Assembly (NCBI GenBank): GCA_963921425.1
Contig: OY992833.1
Location: 17,153,738-17,217,737, forward strand
Direction: 5' to 3'
From: Dryas octopetala
Taxonomy: Eukaryota > Streptophyta > Magnoliopsida > Rosales > Rosaceae
DNA length: 64,000 bases
Under the pieces are notes generated by a model, which saw nothing but the letters and a program-made list of their open reading frames with translations, did not search any database and was not told where the DNA came from. Of this stretch, positions 1 to 12,520 are shown one piece after another (position 1 is the stretch's first letter; each line of letters opens with the position of its first letter). The translations under genes were made by a program, and so were the position numbers.

Positions 1-340
1 ATGGACCCAATAGTAGACAGAACAGATTGGGCTTAGTCGGATTAAAAGTAGGGGTTTTCTATTCGCACCCAAAACTTGATCTTCACACCCAAGTAGGGGC
101 TTTGCTAAGAAAGATGATCAGTAATTGCCAATGGGGATGGGGAGTGAAGAGAGAGGGAAAGAAAGAGAGAAAAGGAAGAGATGGCCGGCTGAAGCCGACG
201 GTGAGTGGGTAGCCGGCGCCGGGATGGGGGGTCCCCCGGTGAGAGGGTTGGTGAGGTGGGGCTTGGGTAGTTGGGGTTTTTTTTTTTTTGGGTCGAAAAT
301 GGTTGGGGTTTCTGGTTTTTATCTTTTAATTTTTTAATCG
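1..340. repeat. GC-rich module, probable fragment of a TIR element
   Basis: A purine-rich block (GAGAGAGGGAAAGAAAGAGA) is followed by a CCGGC/GGCGCCGGG-rich stretch at about 180-250 and a T12 run. The composition contrasts with the AT-rich flank and resembles the GC-rich interiors of the elements at 941-2142, 3601-4344 and 20825-23057. Both reading frames are open over this stretch only because of low complexity. No gene family is recognisable. The left border may lie outside the window. Confidence 0.4.
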
Positions 341-940
341 TTTTTATTCGAATATGATTTTATATCATCTATTATAGATAGTAACATGAGACAGCCTACC
401 TGCAAAAACACAAACACGATGTCAGTGTTTACTGATTCAATTTTAATGAGCCGAGCGCTCAGCACTATTTATTGTGTGGTCGATAATTACTATTATGTAA
501 CAATAATTATTTAAAAATAATATAAATATACCTTATATTTTTTCTTACATAAATATGTCAAAAACTAATGAAACTAACATAAAATACAAAATTCGATCAA
601 GCTTATGGAGTCCACCCGCATTATAACATAAAAATGACTGTTACTAATTATTACTGTTTAAGTGTGGTAATCTGCCCAGTTTCCAAAAAAAAAAAAAACA
701 CGATAAGCCCTAGACAGAAGGGTGAGCGCTTGGCACCAAAAACATGGAACTTGTTATAATGTGAGTTTATTTGTCAAAAAAGTAGACCTATTTGTCAATA
801 CCATATTTTAGGTGAGTTTATTTATAATTAAGAACAGTAAAATGAACTTTAAAATCATTTACTTTTAACTATTTGAAGTTTTGGACACGTCACATGTGTC
901 ATTTTATTCAAAAACAAAATCTAAAATTTCTTTAAAATTT
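341..940. other. AT-rich intergenic DNA, nothing recognised
   Basis: There are no conserved coding motifs, RNA genes or clear terminal repeats. A weak inverted similarity between about 475-515 and 630-675 could be an old MITE but is not convincing. Confidence 0.5.
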
Positions 941-2142
941 AGGATTTTTTTTCAAACTTGGTACCTAAACTTTAACCTATGTCCCAAAGTGATACATGAA
1001 CTATTATTTGACCCAATTAGGTATCTAAATTTTTATTTTGTGTCTAATAGGTATCAAATCCAATTTTCATCCAATCTGTTAACAGAACCCAGGGGTAAAA
1101 ATGTCCAAAAAAAATTTATTTCTCCTCTGCATTCCCTCTACCCCACCCTCCTAAGCCCACACCGGCCATGCCTCCCTTTCTCTCCTTCCCTCTCTCTCTC
1201 TCCTTTCCTTTCTCCCTTTCTCTCTCTTCCCTATCTCTCATTTCTCTCCTCAGCTCCTGATCGGAGAACTCCCACCCAAACCCGCTCGCTCCCAGACTTT
1301 GGAAGACAATCTTTAATAAGACCAATTGTCTTTATGGTCATCGTATATCAATACAAATAGAGTTAATTGTTTGTAACAAAGCTTTACCTACATATCAAAG
1401 TGGAAACTATTAGCTTTTGTCTTATATTTTTTTTTGAAATCTTATCAAAATGCTTAATTGGGTTTTTAACAACAATTTGAAAGTTCCAAAGAAACTAAAA
1501 GAAATCAACGAATTCAGTAGATTAATTACAATTGATAGAATTAAAAAAAAACAAAAAACAAAAAACTTACCAAAGAATCAAACAGAAGAATTCAAAGGGA
1601 ACAAAATAAGCTCAAAGCTGCAATGTTCGTTTCTAGTAGTAATATCTATCAGAAATGCTGATTTGACTAAACCTTGCTCTATTAAATAGTATTTTTCAAC
1701 ATTTAAAAGATCAGAAAACATATGAGTATTGCAAAACCCAACTAAAAGAAAAGAAGTATTAGAAAATTGAAAGAGCCTCAAGGGAAAGAGAGGAGAAAGA
1801 GGAGAGATATAGAAAGAGAGAGAAAGGGAGAGAGGAGAAAGAGAGAGAGGAGATCGAGGAAAGAGAGGGAAGGAGAGGAAGGGAGGCCTGGCCGGTGTCG
1901 ACATCGGAGAAGAGATGGCCGGTGTGGGCTAGGGTGGGTGGGGGCAAAGGGAATGTAAAGGAGAAAGACATTTTTTTGGACATTCTTACCCTTGAGTTTA
2001 TGTTAATAGATTGGATGGAAATTGGATTTGGTACCTACTACACATAAAATAAAAGTTTAGGTACCTAATTAGGTCAAATAAAAGTTCACGTATCAAGTTG
2101 GGACGAAAGTTAAAGTTTAGGTACCAAATTTGAAAAAAACCC
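941..2142. mobile_element. 1.2-kb foldback TIR element with GC-rich arms
   Basis: The two ends are long inverted repeats. The left end AGGATTTTTTTTCAAACTTGG and onward (GGTACC at 961-966) mirrors the right end around 2100-2142. The mirroring continues inward: the CCGGCCAT-containing pyrimidine tract near 1160-1180 matches GATGGCCGGTGTGG near 1912-1930. An 8-bp direct repeat TAAATTT-like (taaaattt) sits at 933-940 and 2143-2150. An 8-bp duplication fits hAT-type insertion but could arise by chance in AT-rich DNA. There is no transposase; the element is non-autonomous. Confidence 0.6.
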
Positions 2143-2150
2143 TAAAATTT

Positions 2151-3017
2151 AATACATCAAAAAATTAAAAATATTAAATTAAAAGAGGAGAGCGCATCTC
2201 CCGATCAGAGTTAGGGCATTACTCCCTTACCGAAGATGTAAATGCAACTCCTTTCAAAAGATATTTCAAAATGTCAAAAATCTTGTGGAGTTGTTGTAAA
2301 TTTCAAAGCGGTAGGTACATGAACTACAAATCAATAACTAAGGCAGAATTGATGGAGGTACATAAATGGAGGCACACCAATTAAATTCTTTTCCGTCATA
2401 AAACCAGAGTTACATAAATGGACGAGGTAAACTACTTGCCCCTCTACAATGTAGAAGCTTTGTTGACATGTACCTCTTCCTTTTTAATGCATGAATTCCA
2501 AGTTAGAAGTTACTGAACTAGTATATGAGAATTTCATTTTTCATGTTTATAAGAGAATTTTGTACTAGTATATAGAGTTTGGTTTTGTGCACCTACTCTT
2601 GTATTTTCAAAAGAAAACAATAAAAAATAAAATTTTATCTACGACCAAGTTATAAGTAGCGATACAAAATGCAAGTGCATTAGGAGAAAACCCTACTTAC
2701 ACTTGTATACATTCATTTATTTATATGCTAGTCATATGATGTACAAAGTGAGATATACGTTGAAGTTGTACAGAACGGGTGGCGGTCAGTTTTTCTCGTC
2801 TTCCTATAATTATTGCAAGCAAGTGAAGTGAGTGGAGGTAATTATTAGTGGCAATTTTTGAATTTGTACATAAAGTGTTGGACATTTTTTGTTATTACAT
2901 TGAAAATAAAAAATCAAACTCAATTTTTTTTTTAATGAAACATTAAAACTCTTAACCTATCTTAAACTTATGTCTCCACCCTTACTCACCATTTAGGCTA
3001 ATTAAATCATGGACTAT
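2151..3017. other. Intergenic DNA, nothing recognised
   Basis: AT-rich sequence with no ORF of interest and no terminal repeats found on either strand. Confidence 0.5.
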
Positions 3018-3026
3018 ATGATAGAT

Positions 3027-3335
3027 ACTGGTTGGGTTCGGTACAGTTACCGAACCACCAGCCCCCAACCGACGACTGACCGATACCCTGTCAAAATGGC
3101 AATTACTAACCACCACCGCGCGACAATGTCGATATACTGACGAACAGTTTTAGTTGTTTTCGATTAGTAACAATCGGTATTGGTGGTGGCTGGGATGGTA
3201 GTGGTGGTGGATGGTGGCTGTGGGATGTTCACAGGAGAAAGATAAGAAGAAGAAGTGGGGCGGTTCAGTATCGGTATACCGACGATTTGGGATTTGGGTC
3301 AGTATGCAGTTTTTGCGGTATGTCGACCCAACCTC
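3027..3335. mobile_element. 309-bp TIR element (MITE) with 8-9 bp target duplication
   Basis: The sequence ATGATAGAT occurs at 3018-3026 and again at 3336-3344, immediately flanking the unit. The ends are inverted: GGTTGGGTTCGGTA on the left and the complement of TATGTCGACCCAACC on the right. The inside is unusually GC-rich, with GGTGGTGG runs and ACCACCACCGCGCG. It is too short to code for a transposase. The TSD length fits hAT (8) or Mutator (9). Confidence 0.7.
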
Positions 3336-3600
3336 ATGATAGATTTAACCAAATAATTATTCTTTATACTACACAGAGGCATAGACACGATCATACATGT
3401 TCAATCAGATTCATCATGTTATCAACCATGAAATAAAGACATACCTTATGAAGCCATCTCCTTCGGGTTTGATCTAGGCAAGATCTGTATGCTTTATCTC
3501 TCAATGCGGTAAGACAACTGAACTGATTAAGTTGTGAGAGCATGGACCTTGTCTTATATATATGTCATGTGCCAGAAACATTAACCTACCTATACATTAA

Positions 3601-4344
3601 GGGGGAGGCTATTCAGACCACCCTAAAATATTGAGTTGACCACCCTAAGATTTTTTTCCCCATTTTTTTCCTATTTTACCCCTACCCCTATTTTTTTCCC
3701 CATTTTTTCCTATTTCGGCTAATTACGACCAACTGCCACCATCACCCCTCCCCATATTTGGTTCAAACCAATCTAACCAACATCAAGAACACAACGAGAG
3801 GATCGAAAACCATACATGGATCGACCCAATTCGTCGCCGGAATCTGTCGGAATCGGCGACGAAAGCCGCAGAGCTTCACGACGTCGATTAGCCGCGCACG
3901 ATGGTCGGATGAGCAAGGGAAGACCAGGGTTGGACTCGCTGTGATCTGGGGAACAAAACCCAAGTGGTCTGGCGTCTCAACTCTGCCGGAAAATGAAGAT
4001 CGTCGGCGAATGGGGCAATCGGGTCTTCGCCTGGGTTCGAGTTTTCTGGGCTTTCCTGGTTTAAAGGCTACCATGGGGAGAGAGAGGAGAGGCAGGCGAG
4101 TTGACTGGTGGTGGTCTCGCCGCCACTGATCGCCGGACGGCGGCACACCGAAGAGAGAGAGAATGACTGGTCGGTCGGTCAGGCGGGCGGGCGGGCGAGT
4201 GGGTGAGTGGGAGGGATGGGGTTTTGTGGTTTTTTTTTTTAATAAATTTTTTTATTTACATTAAGGGTATATTAGGAATATTTGTAAAATAATTAAGGAG
4301 GGTGGTCAATTTAGCATTTTTTAGTGGTCTGCATAGCCTCCCCC
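3601..4344. mobile_element. Mutator-like non-autonomous element with GC-rich cargo
   Basis: The ends are GGGGGAGGCTATTCAGACCACC on the left and the inverse AGCCTCCCCC (4335-4344) on the right, imperfectly inverted for about 45 bp. The 9-bp sequence ATACATTAA flanks it exactly at 3592-3600 and 4345-4353, as expected for Mutator-superfamily insertion. The inside switches from AT-rich to a GC-rich stretch (about 3830-4200) that is open on both strands (3758-4129 plus, 3763-4146 minus). Neither product matches a family I know, so I do not call a gene. The cargo resembles that of the hAT-like element at 20825-23057. Confidence 0.8.
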
Positions 4345-4353
4345 ATACATTAA

Positions 4354-5140
4354 CCTAATTCTATATCTTATTTGGGCTTTATTAAAGCCCATATAATTAA
4401 GCCCAAATACTATAATATTAATCACAATATTATAGTTACTGGATATATTACATATATTATCTTTTTACTTTATTTGCAAGGTGTCACATATAATATTGTG
4501 TAATCTTAATAATTATATGATATGTTCAATTAGGTTCTTACACTATAGTCATATCAAAATCTGAACTACTTGTTAAAAACTTCTATGTAAACGTTGAACA
4601 TTTTTTTTAGTAGCTAGAACCAATCAATTAATTGAACCATGGACTGCAACTATAATGAATAACAAATTGAGCTGCATACAAAGAAAATTGCACTCCAAGG
4701 ATGGGGATCCAGTTTTCCCAAGAAGAATAGGAATGATAAGAAACATAAACCCTAACACACAAAAGAAGCAACCCAATTGAATTTGAACTGACATAACTTC
4801 ATTTATGTGCTACTTTTGCCTCTCCAACAAAATCTCTTTACCTATCAAAAGGTATTCATGAGTTTGCAACCGAGTAGAAACTAAAGTATCTTTGCAACAA
4901 GACTAGAACAAAGAAAGAGAAACACATATAAAAATGAGAACCTAGATAGACTAAAAGTTATTGGATTCTCCATGCTCCTCTTCTTAATTAACTAGTCTCC
5001 ATCTCTTTGGCTTCTTAGTGTGAAAAACATAAAAATAAAAAATAAAAGAAACTAATAAAACAGGAAAAAGTAAGTAACTAATACAACAAAGAGAAAGGAC
5101 AGAGCGGCCACAAGTGTCATGGCCACAATCCAAAAAGCAT
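4354..5140. other. 3' flank of the CIA2-like gene
   Basis: AT-rich flank downstream of the CIA2-like stop codon (which lies at 5141-5143 on the minus strand). It probably contains the 3' UTR. No other gene is visible. Confidence 0.5.
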
Positions 5141-5227
5141 TCATATTTCTTTCTGTCTTTGACCACTTGTGCTGGAATTTGGCCTTCTAACAAATCGACC
5201 CTGTGACAAAACAAGGAACACCAAGGT

Positions 5228-5309
<82 letters not shown>

Positions 5310-8300
5310 CAATAATAGGGAATAAGTTATTTTCTTTCTACTTGTGGGTTGTATCCAATTTTAGTTTAATTTTGCATTAATGCCACAATCATCGATTTTA
5401 TTAAACTAAATTTGATCATTAAATAAGATTCATAAACCTCAACTATATGCATGCTTAAGGGGGTCAAAGTTTTGCAGATGTGATTTATGCCAGCGACCAT
5501 TTGGTTTAGAGATCCATTGACTTTAGGTACCAAATTATAATATTTTTTCATTTCAACTACTAAAACATTTATGTCATTTCACTTTAGGTACTAAATTTCA
5601 GTTTGGGTACCAACTTTAAAAAACATGGTTATATCGAACTGTGACTGTCTAACAGTCATAACTTTTTTATTGATTTATTGTTTTTTCAATATTTGCAAGG
5701 CTTAAACTTTAATATTTAGTCTTTGGGTTATAGGACTTCATCCCCCAAACCTAAATCAAAAGTATGAAGCCCTTAAAAATTTTGATTTTTTATAAATTTT
5801 AAATAGTCACAACTGTGGCTGTTCGACAATTACAACTGTAACTGTTCGACAATCACAACCGTATAACAAACTGATTTGTGACCTAATCCAAAATGTTTTA
5901 CTCTAGGTTAGTACCTAAACTAAAAAAATTAGTGTCTTACTGCTTTATTAAAAAACTATTAATATTTGGTATTTAATCTTAATTTTCTATTGGTTAGTGG
6001 ATGATATTTAGTCTTTTTTTGTTAGAGTAAGTCTTAATTTTAAATTTTGCATGAATGGTTAATCAATAAAATAAATAAATAAATAAACACTCATTTGGTT
6101 TTTAAACTTTTGATACTTTGCAGGGATTGGAAAGTAAAATCAAAGAAAATATTAGACACGGTCTAATATGTTATGTTGTTGAAATGCCAATTCAAATTAT
6201 TGTTTAAATGTATCATTTAAATCAACAATTTAACTAAATAAAATGTTTGATATAAGATGAACCAAAGTAAAGTCAAATATTTAAAAATTACTTGGTACCA
6301 AAAAAAGAACTTTTTTTGTTTTCAATTGAGTTCCTACTTTTAAGGGGAAAAGAAAAATGAATTTCTTTCAGTTGAGAAGAAAAAAATTAAAGTTCAAACA
6401 AAAAAAAATTCAAAATTGAGAAGATCAAATTCGGACATGGATGTGACTTGTGAGAGAGATAGAAGAAAAAAAGAAAAAAGGAAGGACATAAATATGTATG
6501 CCAAAAAGTAGTTTGAATGCATGATAGCCTATCTTGTGATTCGTTCGGTAAATCAATCACATGTTCACAGCAATCATGCCATCTTTATTCAACAAAATCC
6601 ATAAATCTCAAACAATTATAGTGGACACGTGTAACAGTATTAGAGAAAATAAGTACCTTCATTCTGGGCCGTCGATCAGCGTTGACTTTTCTGACTTGGT
6701 ACCTGATCTTCTTGGAGAAGAGGCGTGTACGCCGTTTTTCCTTGTAGCGCAACACGCTAGCTTCTCTCAGTCCTCCTGCGTCCGAGAATAAATCAATCTG
6801 CGCCAGCCTGGCCTGCCCCAAACAAAAAACCAATTATAAAGGCAACAATTCTAAAACCTTAAAAAATAGAAACATTAAACAAGGACAATTCCGTCATTTT
6901 CCCACACATTCTGGTTTGCTCCCAATAGATTATGCAATAATATTGACCCTTAGAAAAGGACTAATACTGCCTCCAATAAAGTAATGAATATAATAATAAG
7001 AAAATGATTTTTTTTTTTTTTTTTTTTAGAATAATAAATAGTTTGACATCACGGCAAAGCGATGCAATTGGCAAAAATACAAGTAACTTTGAATCATTTA
7101 AGCATAAAAAATTAAACCTATGCTATGAGCTATGGTTGATTGGTTGGTGACAAATAATCCTTTCTAATTCAGTTTGGGAAAATTTTTAGTACGACCCATA
7201 TAATGAGTAGACATGAGAATAAGGAACAATATACAGGCGTCACGCATTAGAATCTAGAAGTGGGTTTTGAAAGATGAAAATTAATTCGATTATTTCAAAA
7301 CGTTAACAACAAAAAGGCCACTGAAAAGCCTATTATAAAGAATGAGGTAGATATATGATTCATTAATAGCCCTCAAAAGCAGAAAGGGGTCATTTTCTTT
7401 TTCTTTTCTTTTCCCAAAAAGGCCCTTGTATGTATTGAGGGGAAAAAATCTCAAAATGTTTCAAAATTCTAATCTTAATGGGCTAAAAAAGAAGAGAAAA
7501 ATCACCTATAGAAAATTGAGTTACTCATAATAAAAAAGAAAAAAAAGAAATCTGAGTTCACTTCTCTCATTAGTCATAAAAAAAAAAGATGCATAAAGTG
7601 CATAAAGCCCACCAACTTTATTGGAGTGACCAAAAAAAAAAAAAAACAGAGCTTCAAACTTTGAACAATATTTGTTTAATTTTTCATGGAATTTGATTTT
7701 TGCTGGCGAGGGATGAGAAACATACAGAGACATCATTTCCATCAGAGCCCGGAATCTCCTCCGAAAACGGCGACGCTTTGTCCGACCAAGCGCTCAAAAC
7801 GTCGTCGTAGTCCAACTTCAGCATCAGCCCGGCAGAATCCGCCGCTGGCGGCGGATTAGGAATCGAATTCAGATTCGTCTCCTTGGGCAACTCGGCGGAT
7901 TTCGATTCCGCCGCCGCCGGTTTTTCCACCTTCTTCTTCTTCTTCGTGCCGGCCGAGTTCGGAGCCGGACCGGCCGGTTCGCGAGACTTGTTGAACCGGG
8001 GGGAGATTTCGAGAACATCCACAGTGGGATAGCTCCACCAGTTCCCATCATCGACAGGCCTCAATGGCCTCACTCCACTTCTCCTTGTTCCGAACCCGAA
8101 TTCGAATTTCCCGCCAAATCCCAACCCCATTGGGTACCCATAGCAAGAATTCGGATTCGGATTCATTTGGCCACCACCATTGGAGGACTCGTCGACTGTG
8201 TCCATGTTCGAGCTCATGCTTCCCATGATGCTATCAATAATACCCTCTTCAATTTCCTCGTCGAGAATGGACTCCGTCTCGAAATCGTCGTCCTGGTAGC

Positions 8301-8805
8301 CATTACAGAGCTCCATGGAGTTGGGATTGTTGGAATTGGGATTGAAATTCGGTTGGGAATCGAATTCCCCTGGACTGTGGCACAGCTTCTCGAACGAATT
8401 CGCGACTTTGGACTCGAATCGCGAACTGGGTTTTTCTCGGATTGGCTGGTGGAGCAGGAAACCGGAGTTGTCGACGACTCTGAAGGGCAAGAGCAGCTCT
8501 GCAGATTGGTCGAAGAAGTAGTCATGGGGTTTTGTGGATTTGCGTGGATTTGTGAGGTTTTTGGTGGAGAAGATGTTGGGGTAAGCTGTGGAGAGTAAAG
8601 CAGCGGCTTCATTGTAGGTCTGGTTGGGACGTTTTCGAGGGGTTCGGGGTTTTCGGGTTGAGATTGCGAGGCCCGAATTGCTCGATTCGGAGAGAGTTGA
8701 AGAAGGTGAAGATGTGTGGGAAGTCCGGGTCGATGTTGAAGGAGATTTGACTATGTCAAGCTCAAATGCATAGGTTCTTCCCCCGCCGCTTAAACACGAA
8801 GACAT
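5141..8805 (-). CDS. CIA2: CCT-motif protein, CHLOROPLAST IMPORT APPARATUS 2 (CIA2)-like
   Basis: There are three coding exons on the minus strand: 8805-7726, 6812-6657 and 5200-5141, all joined in phase 0, giving 431 aa. Exon 1 opens with [20 protein letters not shown], contains the [18 protein letters not shown] block and ends near the family motif [19 protein letters not shown]. Exon 2 encodes ARLAQIDLF followed by the CCT motif (about residues 376-418, [20 protein letters not shown] and onward). Exon 3 completes it with GRFVRR and the stop. CCT proteins are nuclear regulators; Arabidopsis CIA2 is known to promote expression of chloroplast protein import and chloroplast translation genes in leaves. 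I chose the start because the N-terminus matches the family. Introns are 913 and 1456 nt. A 75-bp GA/CT microsatellite lies just upstream of the last acceptor. The acceptor choice for exon 2 (GGGGCAG) keeps the conserved ARLAQIDLF; a second AG 15 nt further in is possible. Confidence 0.93.
5232..5306. repeat. (GA)n microsatellite in CIA2-like intron 2
   Basis: About 37 uninterrupted GA units. On the gene's strand this is a (TC)n tract ending about 31 nt before the 3' splice site (boundary 5200/5201), so it sits in the polypyrimidine/branch-point region. Confidence 0.95.
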
Positions 8806-9450
8806 TTGGGGATGAATTCGATGAAGAAGTAGAATGAGTGGGTTTGAAATTCAAGGATTTGAATTCCGAATTCAGTTCGAGTTTAAGCCCAGATAAAACA
8901 GAGGAATTGAACTCATAGAACCCAAAATTGAGATTGAATTCAAGCTCTGGTGAAACAGAGGAGCTCACTATCTGGACTTGAGGGACTACAAAAGAGCCAA
9001 AACTTTTCCGAAAAGAAAAGGGTACAAAACCCTAAACCCTAAAAGTACAACAAAGAAAAGGTTTTGGTTTTGGCTTGAAATGAATAGTAGGAAAAGGCCA
9101 AGCAGTTTTGGGAATAAAATAGAAAGAGGAACACACTAGAACCCCTGAAAGATGAATCTTGAAATTCCCATTTTAGAACAAGGAGTCAAAATTGGATGTA
9201 GAGAAGTTTCATAAACCCAAGAAACCAACCTCAGAGTTTAGCATGAGAATTAAGAAAAGCATAAATTTCCTCACTATATTTTTTTTCTTTCTTAGAAAAC
9301 AGTATCCCAAAACCCTAGAAAGAACCCAGAGACTCAAACTATTATGGAGGTGGGCAACTGGGTATTGGCTAAAAGGAATGGGAAATATCTCAGAACGGAA
9401 AGTTACCCAATAAAGGAATCAAAGACTGTATATACTGTGGAAACTTGGCA

Positions 9451-9517
<67 letters not shown>

Positions 9518-9900
9518 GAGGGAGATGGTGTTTTTGCAGAGTAGTCACGAGGCTAACCAAATGAAAGGGCAAAGAACCGTTGGGAAGCCTGTAAATACAG
9601 GCATATGAAGAGAGACACAGATTCTCTCTCTCTCCAGAGGGAACTGAGAGATTGGAGAAGTGGCTATGTATGTGTGATGGAGATGAGACAGGGGAAGAGA
9701 CAATGCTCAGTTTCAGCAGTTCTGGGTGTGGGACCCTTTTCTTTTCTTCTAACTTTTTTCTATTTTCTCTCTCTTTTCACCTCTTCAATCATTTTATCTT
9801 GCTCATTTACTAGATTGGCCTTATTCTTTCTTCATTTTTTTGTTTTGGCAGATTGACCTTGTTTTGCATTCCTTTTCTTTTGTTTTGCCTCTCTTCATTC
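8806..9900 (-). promoter_or_regulatory. CIA2-like 5' leader/promoter with telo-boxes and CT repeat
   Basis: Two tandem telo-box units (AAACCCTA type) lie at 9027-9043, about 220 bp upstream of the start codon. A 59-bp GA repeat (CT on the gene strand) lies at 9456-9514. Both are common in plant promoters and leaders. A 5' UTR intron is possible, with an acceptor-like TTTTGTAG near 8990 on the minus strand, but I cannot prove it. The TSS is not determined. Confidence 0.5.
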
Positions 9901-12190
9901 TTAAGTCTTAACTTAACTAATATTTTTGGCCATAATAATAAAAATAAAAAAGAACATAATACTATTGGCCAAAATGAGTTCGTCTTTGATACAATGGCTG
10001 TATGATTTTAATAGTAGAAAGTTTATACCGTGATAGTAAAAAGGTGAACCAGTTAATATAATAAGATTAGAAAAATTTATACCATGATAGTAAAAAGGTG
10101 GACCAGTTACTAAAGTGAAAAAGAAAAATAATATTGTGTATTATATTTATCCATATTTACGCATGCTATTTTCAATTTTCACTTTCTTCAATTGTTTATC
10201 TACAAAATATGTGAGATTTATCTTTTTGGTCACATGATAAAGAAAAATTGCATAATTTAAATATTTTAATTATTAAATTTTACATGCTGGATATATTTTG
10301 TATTTATGATTTTTGTTTTCCATGGCTTGGCTGAAACCCTTAATTTCTAAAGAAACATAAAATTGATTTTGTTTTGGATTTTTCCCACTCCACTTGTGTT
10401 TATATGAGATGGGTCACATCACATGCAACCATAACCCTTATTTTTTAGGTTTAAAACCTGCGCAATTATCACAAGTTAAATATATAAATGATTACACTAT
10501 AACAAGAGAAACAATAACCTGACTCAATCATTTTCTGTTTTTGGCATGAACAACCTACCAATCATTGAGGGCAACTTAAAAAGTAGAGCATTAAGAAACG
10601 CTAAGGTAGTAAATTTGGATTTCTCAAAGTAACTTAAATTAAAGTCATTTTCAAAAATATTTCTTAAGATGAATTAGTCTCTTATATATTAATTAGTAGG
10701 GGTGGAGCCATTATAAGGCCTGAAGGGGCCTAGCCTCCTGCAGTTTTTTATAATTGTTTTTGACGTGGCTCCAGTACCAACACTAATGCTTGTGGCCCTT
10801 CCAAAAGGGTAAATAATAGGCTTAATAGCTGAGTAAAACTTAGACCCAATAAAATGTGGTATAAATAATAGCTCTAAATTAATAAAACTTGGCATAACAT
10901 TAACACAATAACCAAAATGAAAGAAAAAATCACTAACATAATTAGGCCCTTAGCCTAATATTCTTGCAAGTACAGTATAATTACAATAATACAAGTGTAT
11001 ATTAGTCAATAGCCTAATGGGTTAAGGTTGAAAGATGAATTTTTTTCTTTTTACTTTGTGTTTTCTGTATTGGTCCCCCTAAAACCTAAATTTTAGCTCT
11101 GCTAATTTCCTTGCTTTTCTTATTCCCTCTTTCTCAATATGCTTTTGGAGAGCCTAGTGATCGAGAAAGGTTTAATGCACCAAAAATAATGTCTAATAAT
11201 TGTACTTATGCCTATAACTCTATATGAAGCAACAATCAACATAGAGTACATGTGATCAAGGAATTAGGGGCATATAGCAAAACTTCAGTAAAAGTACGGT
11301 CAGTTGTAACCCATCAAACCTTTGATTCAACTTAGATGAGCTGAGTGAGATGATGCAAATATTGTAAATTCAAATATTTATGTAATTAATTAAAGTGGAC
11401 ACTAGATTAAAAAAAATAAAAAATACTACAAGGGTAATAACATAATTTGGGGTGGCATATATTTTAATTCTAGCCAGTGTATGACATGGGATGCGGTGAA
11501 TGCTAATCCAGATATTCTCATCCCAACCATGGGACAAGCATGGATGTGTTTGGATGATTCTTAGTATGCCACCCATACCACCTCCAAAGTTACTTAGAGA
11601 TTTTATGGAAAAGGTTTCTTATCTGCTGACGTGGCAAGGTCCTATTGGGTGCTTGAGATTTTTAGGGCTGACTGGAATTGTGTTTTTGGGTTGGATAATA
11701 TTCACGTGTATCAAGAAAAATAAGGTGGTGGGCTTTTGGATCTCTCTCTTGTAAGATCAATGATTTGAACCTTTTTGGTGTCTTTTGCCATTCTATGTGC
11801 GGTCGATGGCAATCATACGTTGAGCTTATCTTGTTCAGTAACTCAAGATTACAATATCAAATTGTTATGGTTCTTCTTTTTCTTATATGCTAAGGTGGGC
11901 TAAACAACCCAAACAAATAAAACCACAAACTATCCAGATACAAATTGTTAAGGTTTTAAGCAGAAAATCCAAATCCTTTCCCACAATCATTTCAACATCA
12001 GCTTTTTATTTTAGGTGTTTATGTAAAATTTGCAAAGCACAACGAGATAAATGAGCATACACAAGTTCTAACTCAAGTATTATAAGATGGTTAAAATATA
12101 AAAATAAGGATTTTAGGTTAGAAGATTTGTATACTTAAAAAAAAAGTACAAAGTTTGTGTATATATTAAAATATACACAATCATTAATAT
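9901..12190. other. Gene-poor intergenic DNA
   Basis: AT-rich sequence. An open frame at 11500-11754 has no recognisable family and no flanking exon signals. No RNA genes or clear element borders were found. Confidence 0.45.
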
Positions 12191-12194
12191 GATT

Positions 12195-12520
12195 GACTGT
12201 TTTATAAGAGTCTTTAAATTAATCTAATGTCGACACATATTTTTATTCACTCATACAAATTTTATTACCCGGCCAACAACTTGTTTTAAATGACTAGCCC
12301 TTAAAAGAAAATCTTATCCAAACTCATTTTATTTATTATCCCATTTTTACCCCTCTCACTAACGGGTTCACTATATACCCTCCTGTGATGTAGAATGTGC
12401 ATTATAGAGGCTGTCTGTTAGATTTTAACTCTGAAAATCTTAGAGTCAAAACCTAACAAAAAGGTGACAAATCAGATGTAATTAGATTAATCTAAGGGCT
12501 CTTATAAAATAGTCTTCCAC
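12195..12520. mobile_element. Inverted-repeat MITE
   Basis: The left end GACTGTTTTATAAGAG..ATTAATCTAAT (about 12192-12230) is inverted at the right end ATTAGATTAATCTAAG..CTCTTATAAAATAGTC (about 12481-12516). There is no coding capacity. The target duplication is not clear, so the superfamily is undetermined and the borders are approximate. Confidence 0.55.

Noticed and set aside
3758-4129. 123-codon open frame inside the Mutator-like element
   Set aside because: Both strands are open because of GC-rich composition. There are no recognisable domains or exon signals, and it lies wholly within a TIR element.
6801-6812. Alternative acceptor (GCGCAG) for CIA2-like exon 2
   Set aside because: It would remove the conserved ARLAQ residues. 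The upstream AG keeps phase 0 and the family sequence.
9344-9572. Open frames over the GA repeat encoding Arg-Glu or Ser-Leu runs
   Set aside because: Pure microsatellite translation, located upstream of the CIA2-like gene.
11500-11754. 84-codon open frame
   Set aside because: No family resemblance, no supporting splice pattern, and isolated in AT-rich intergenic DNA.
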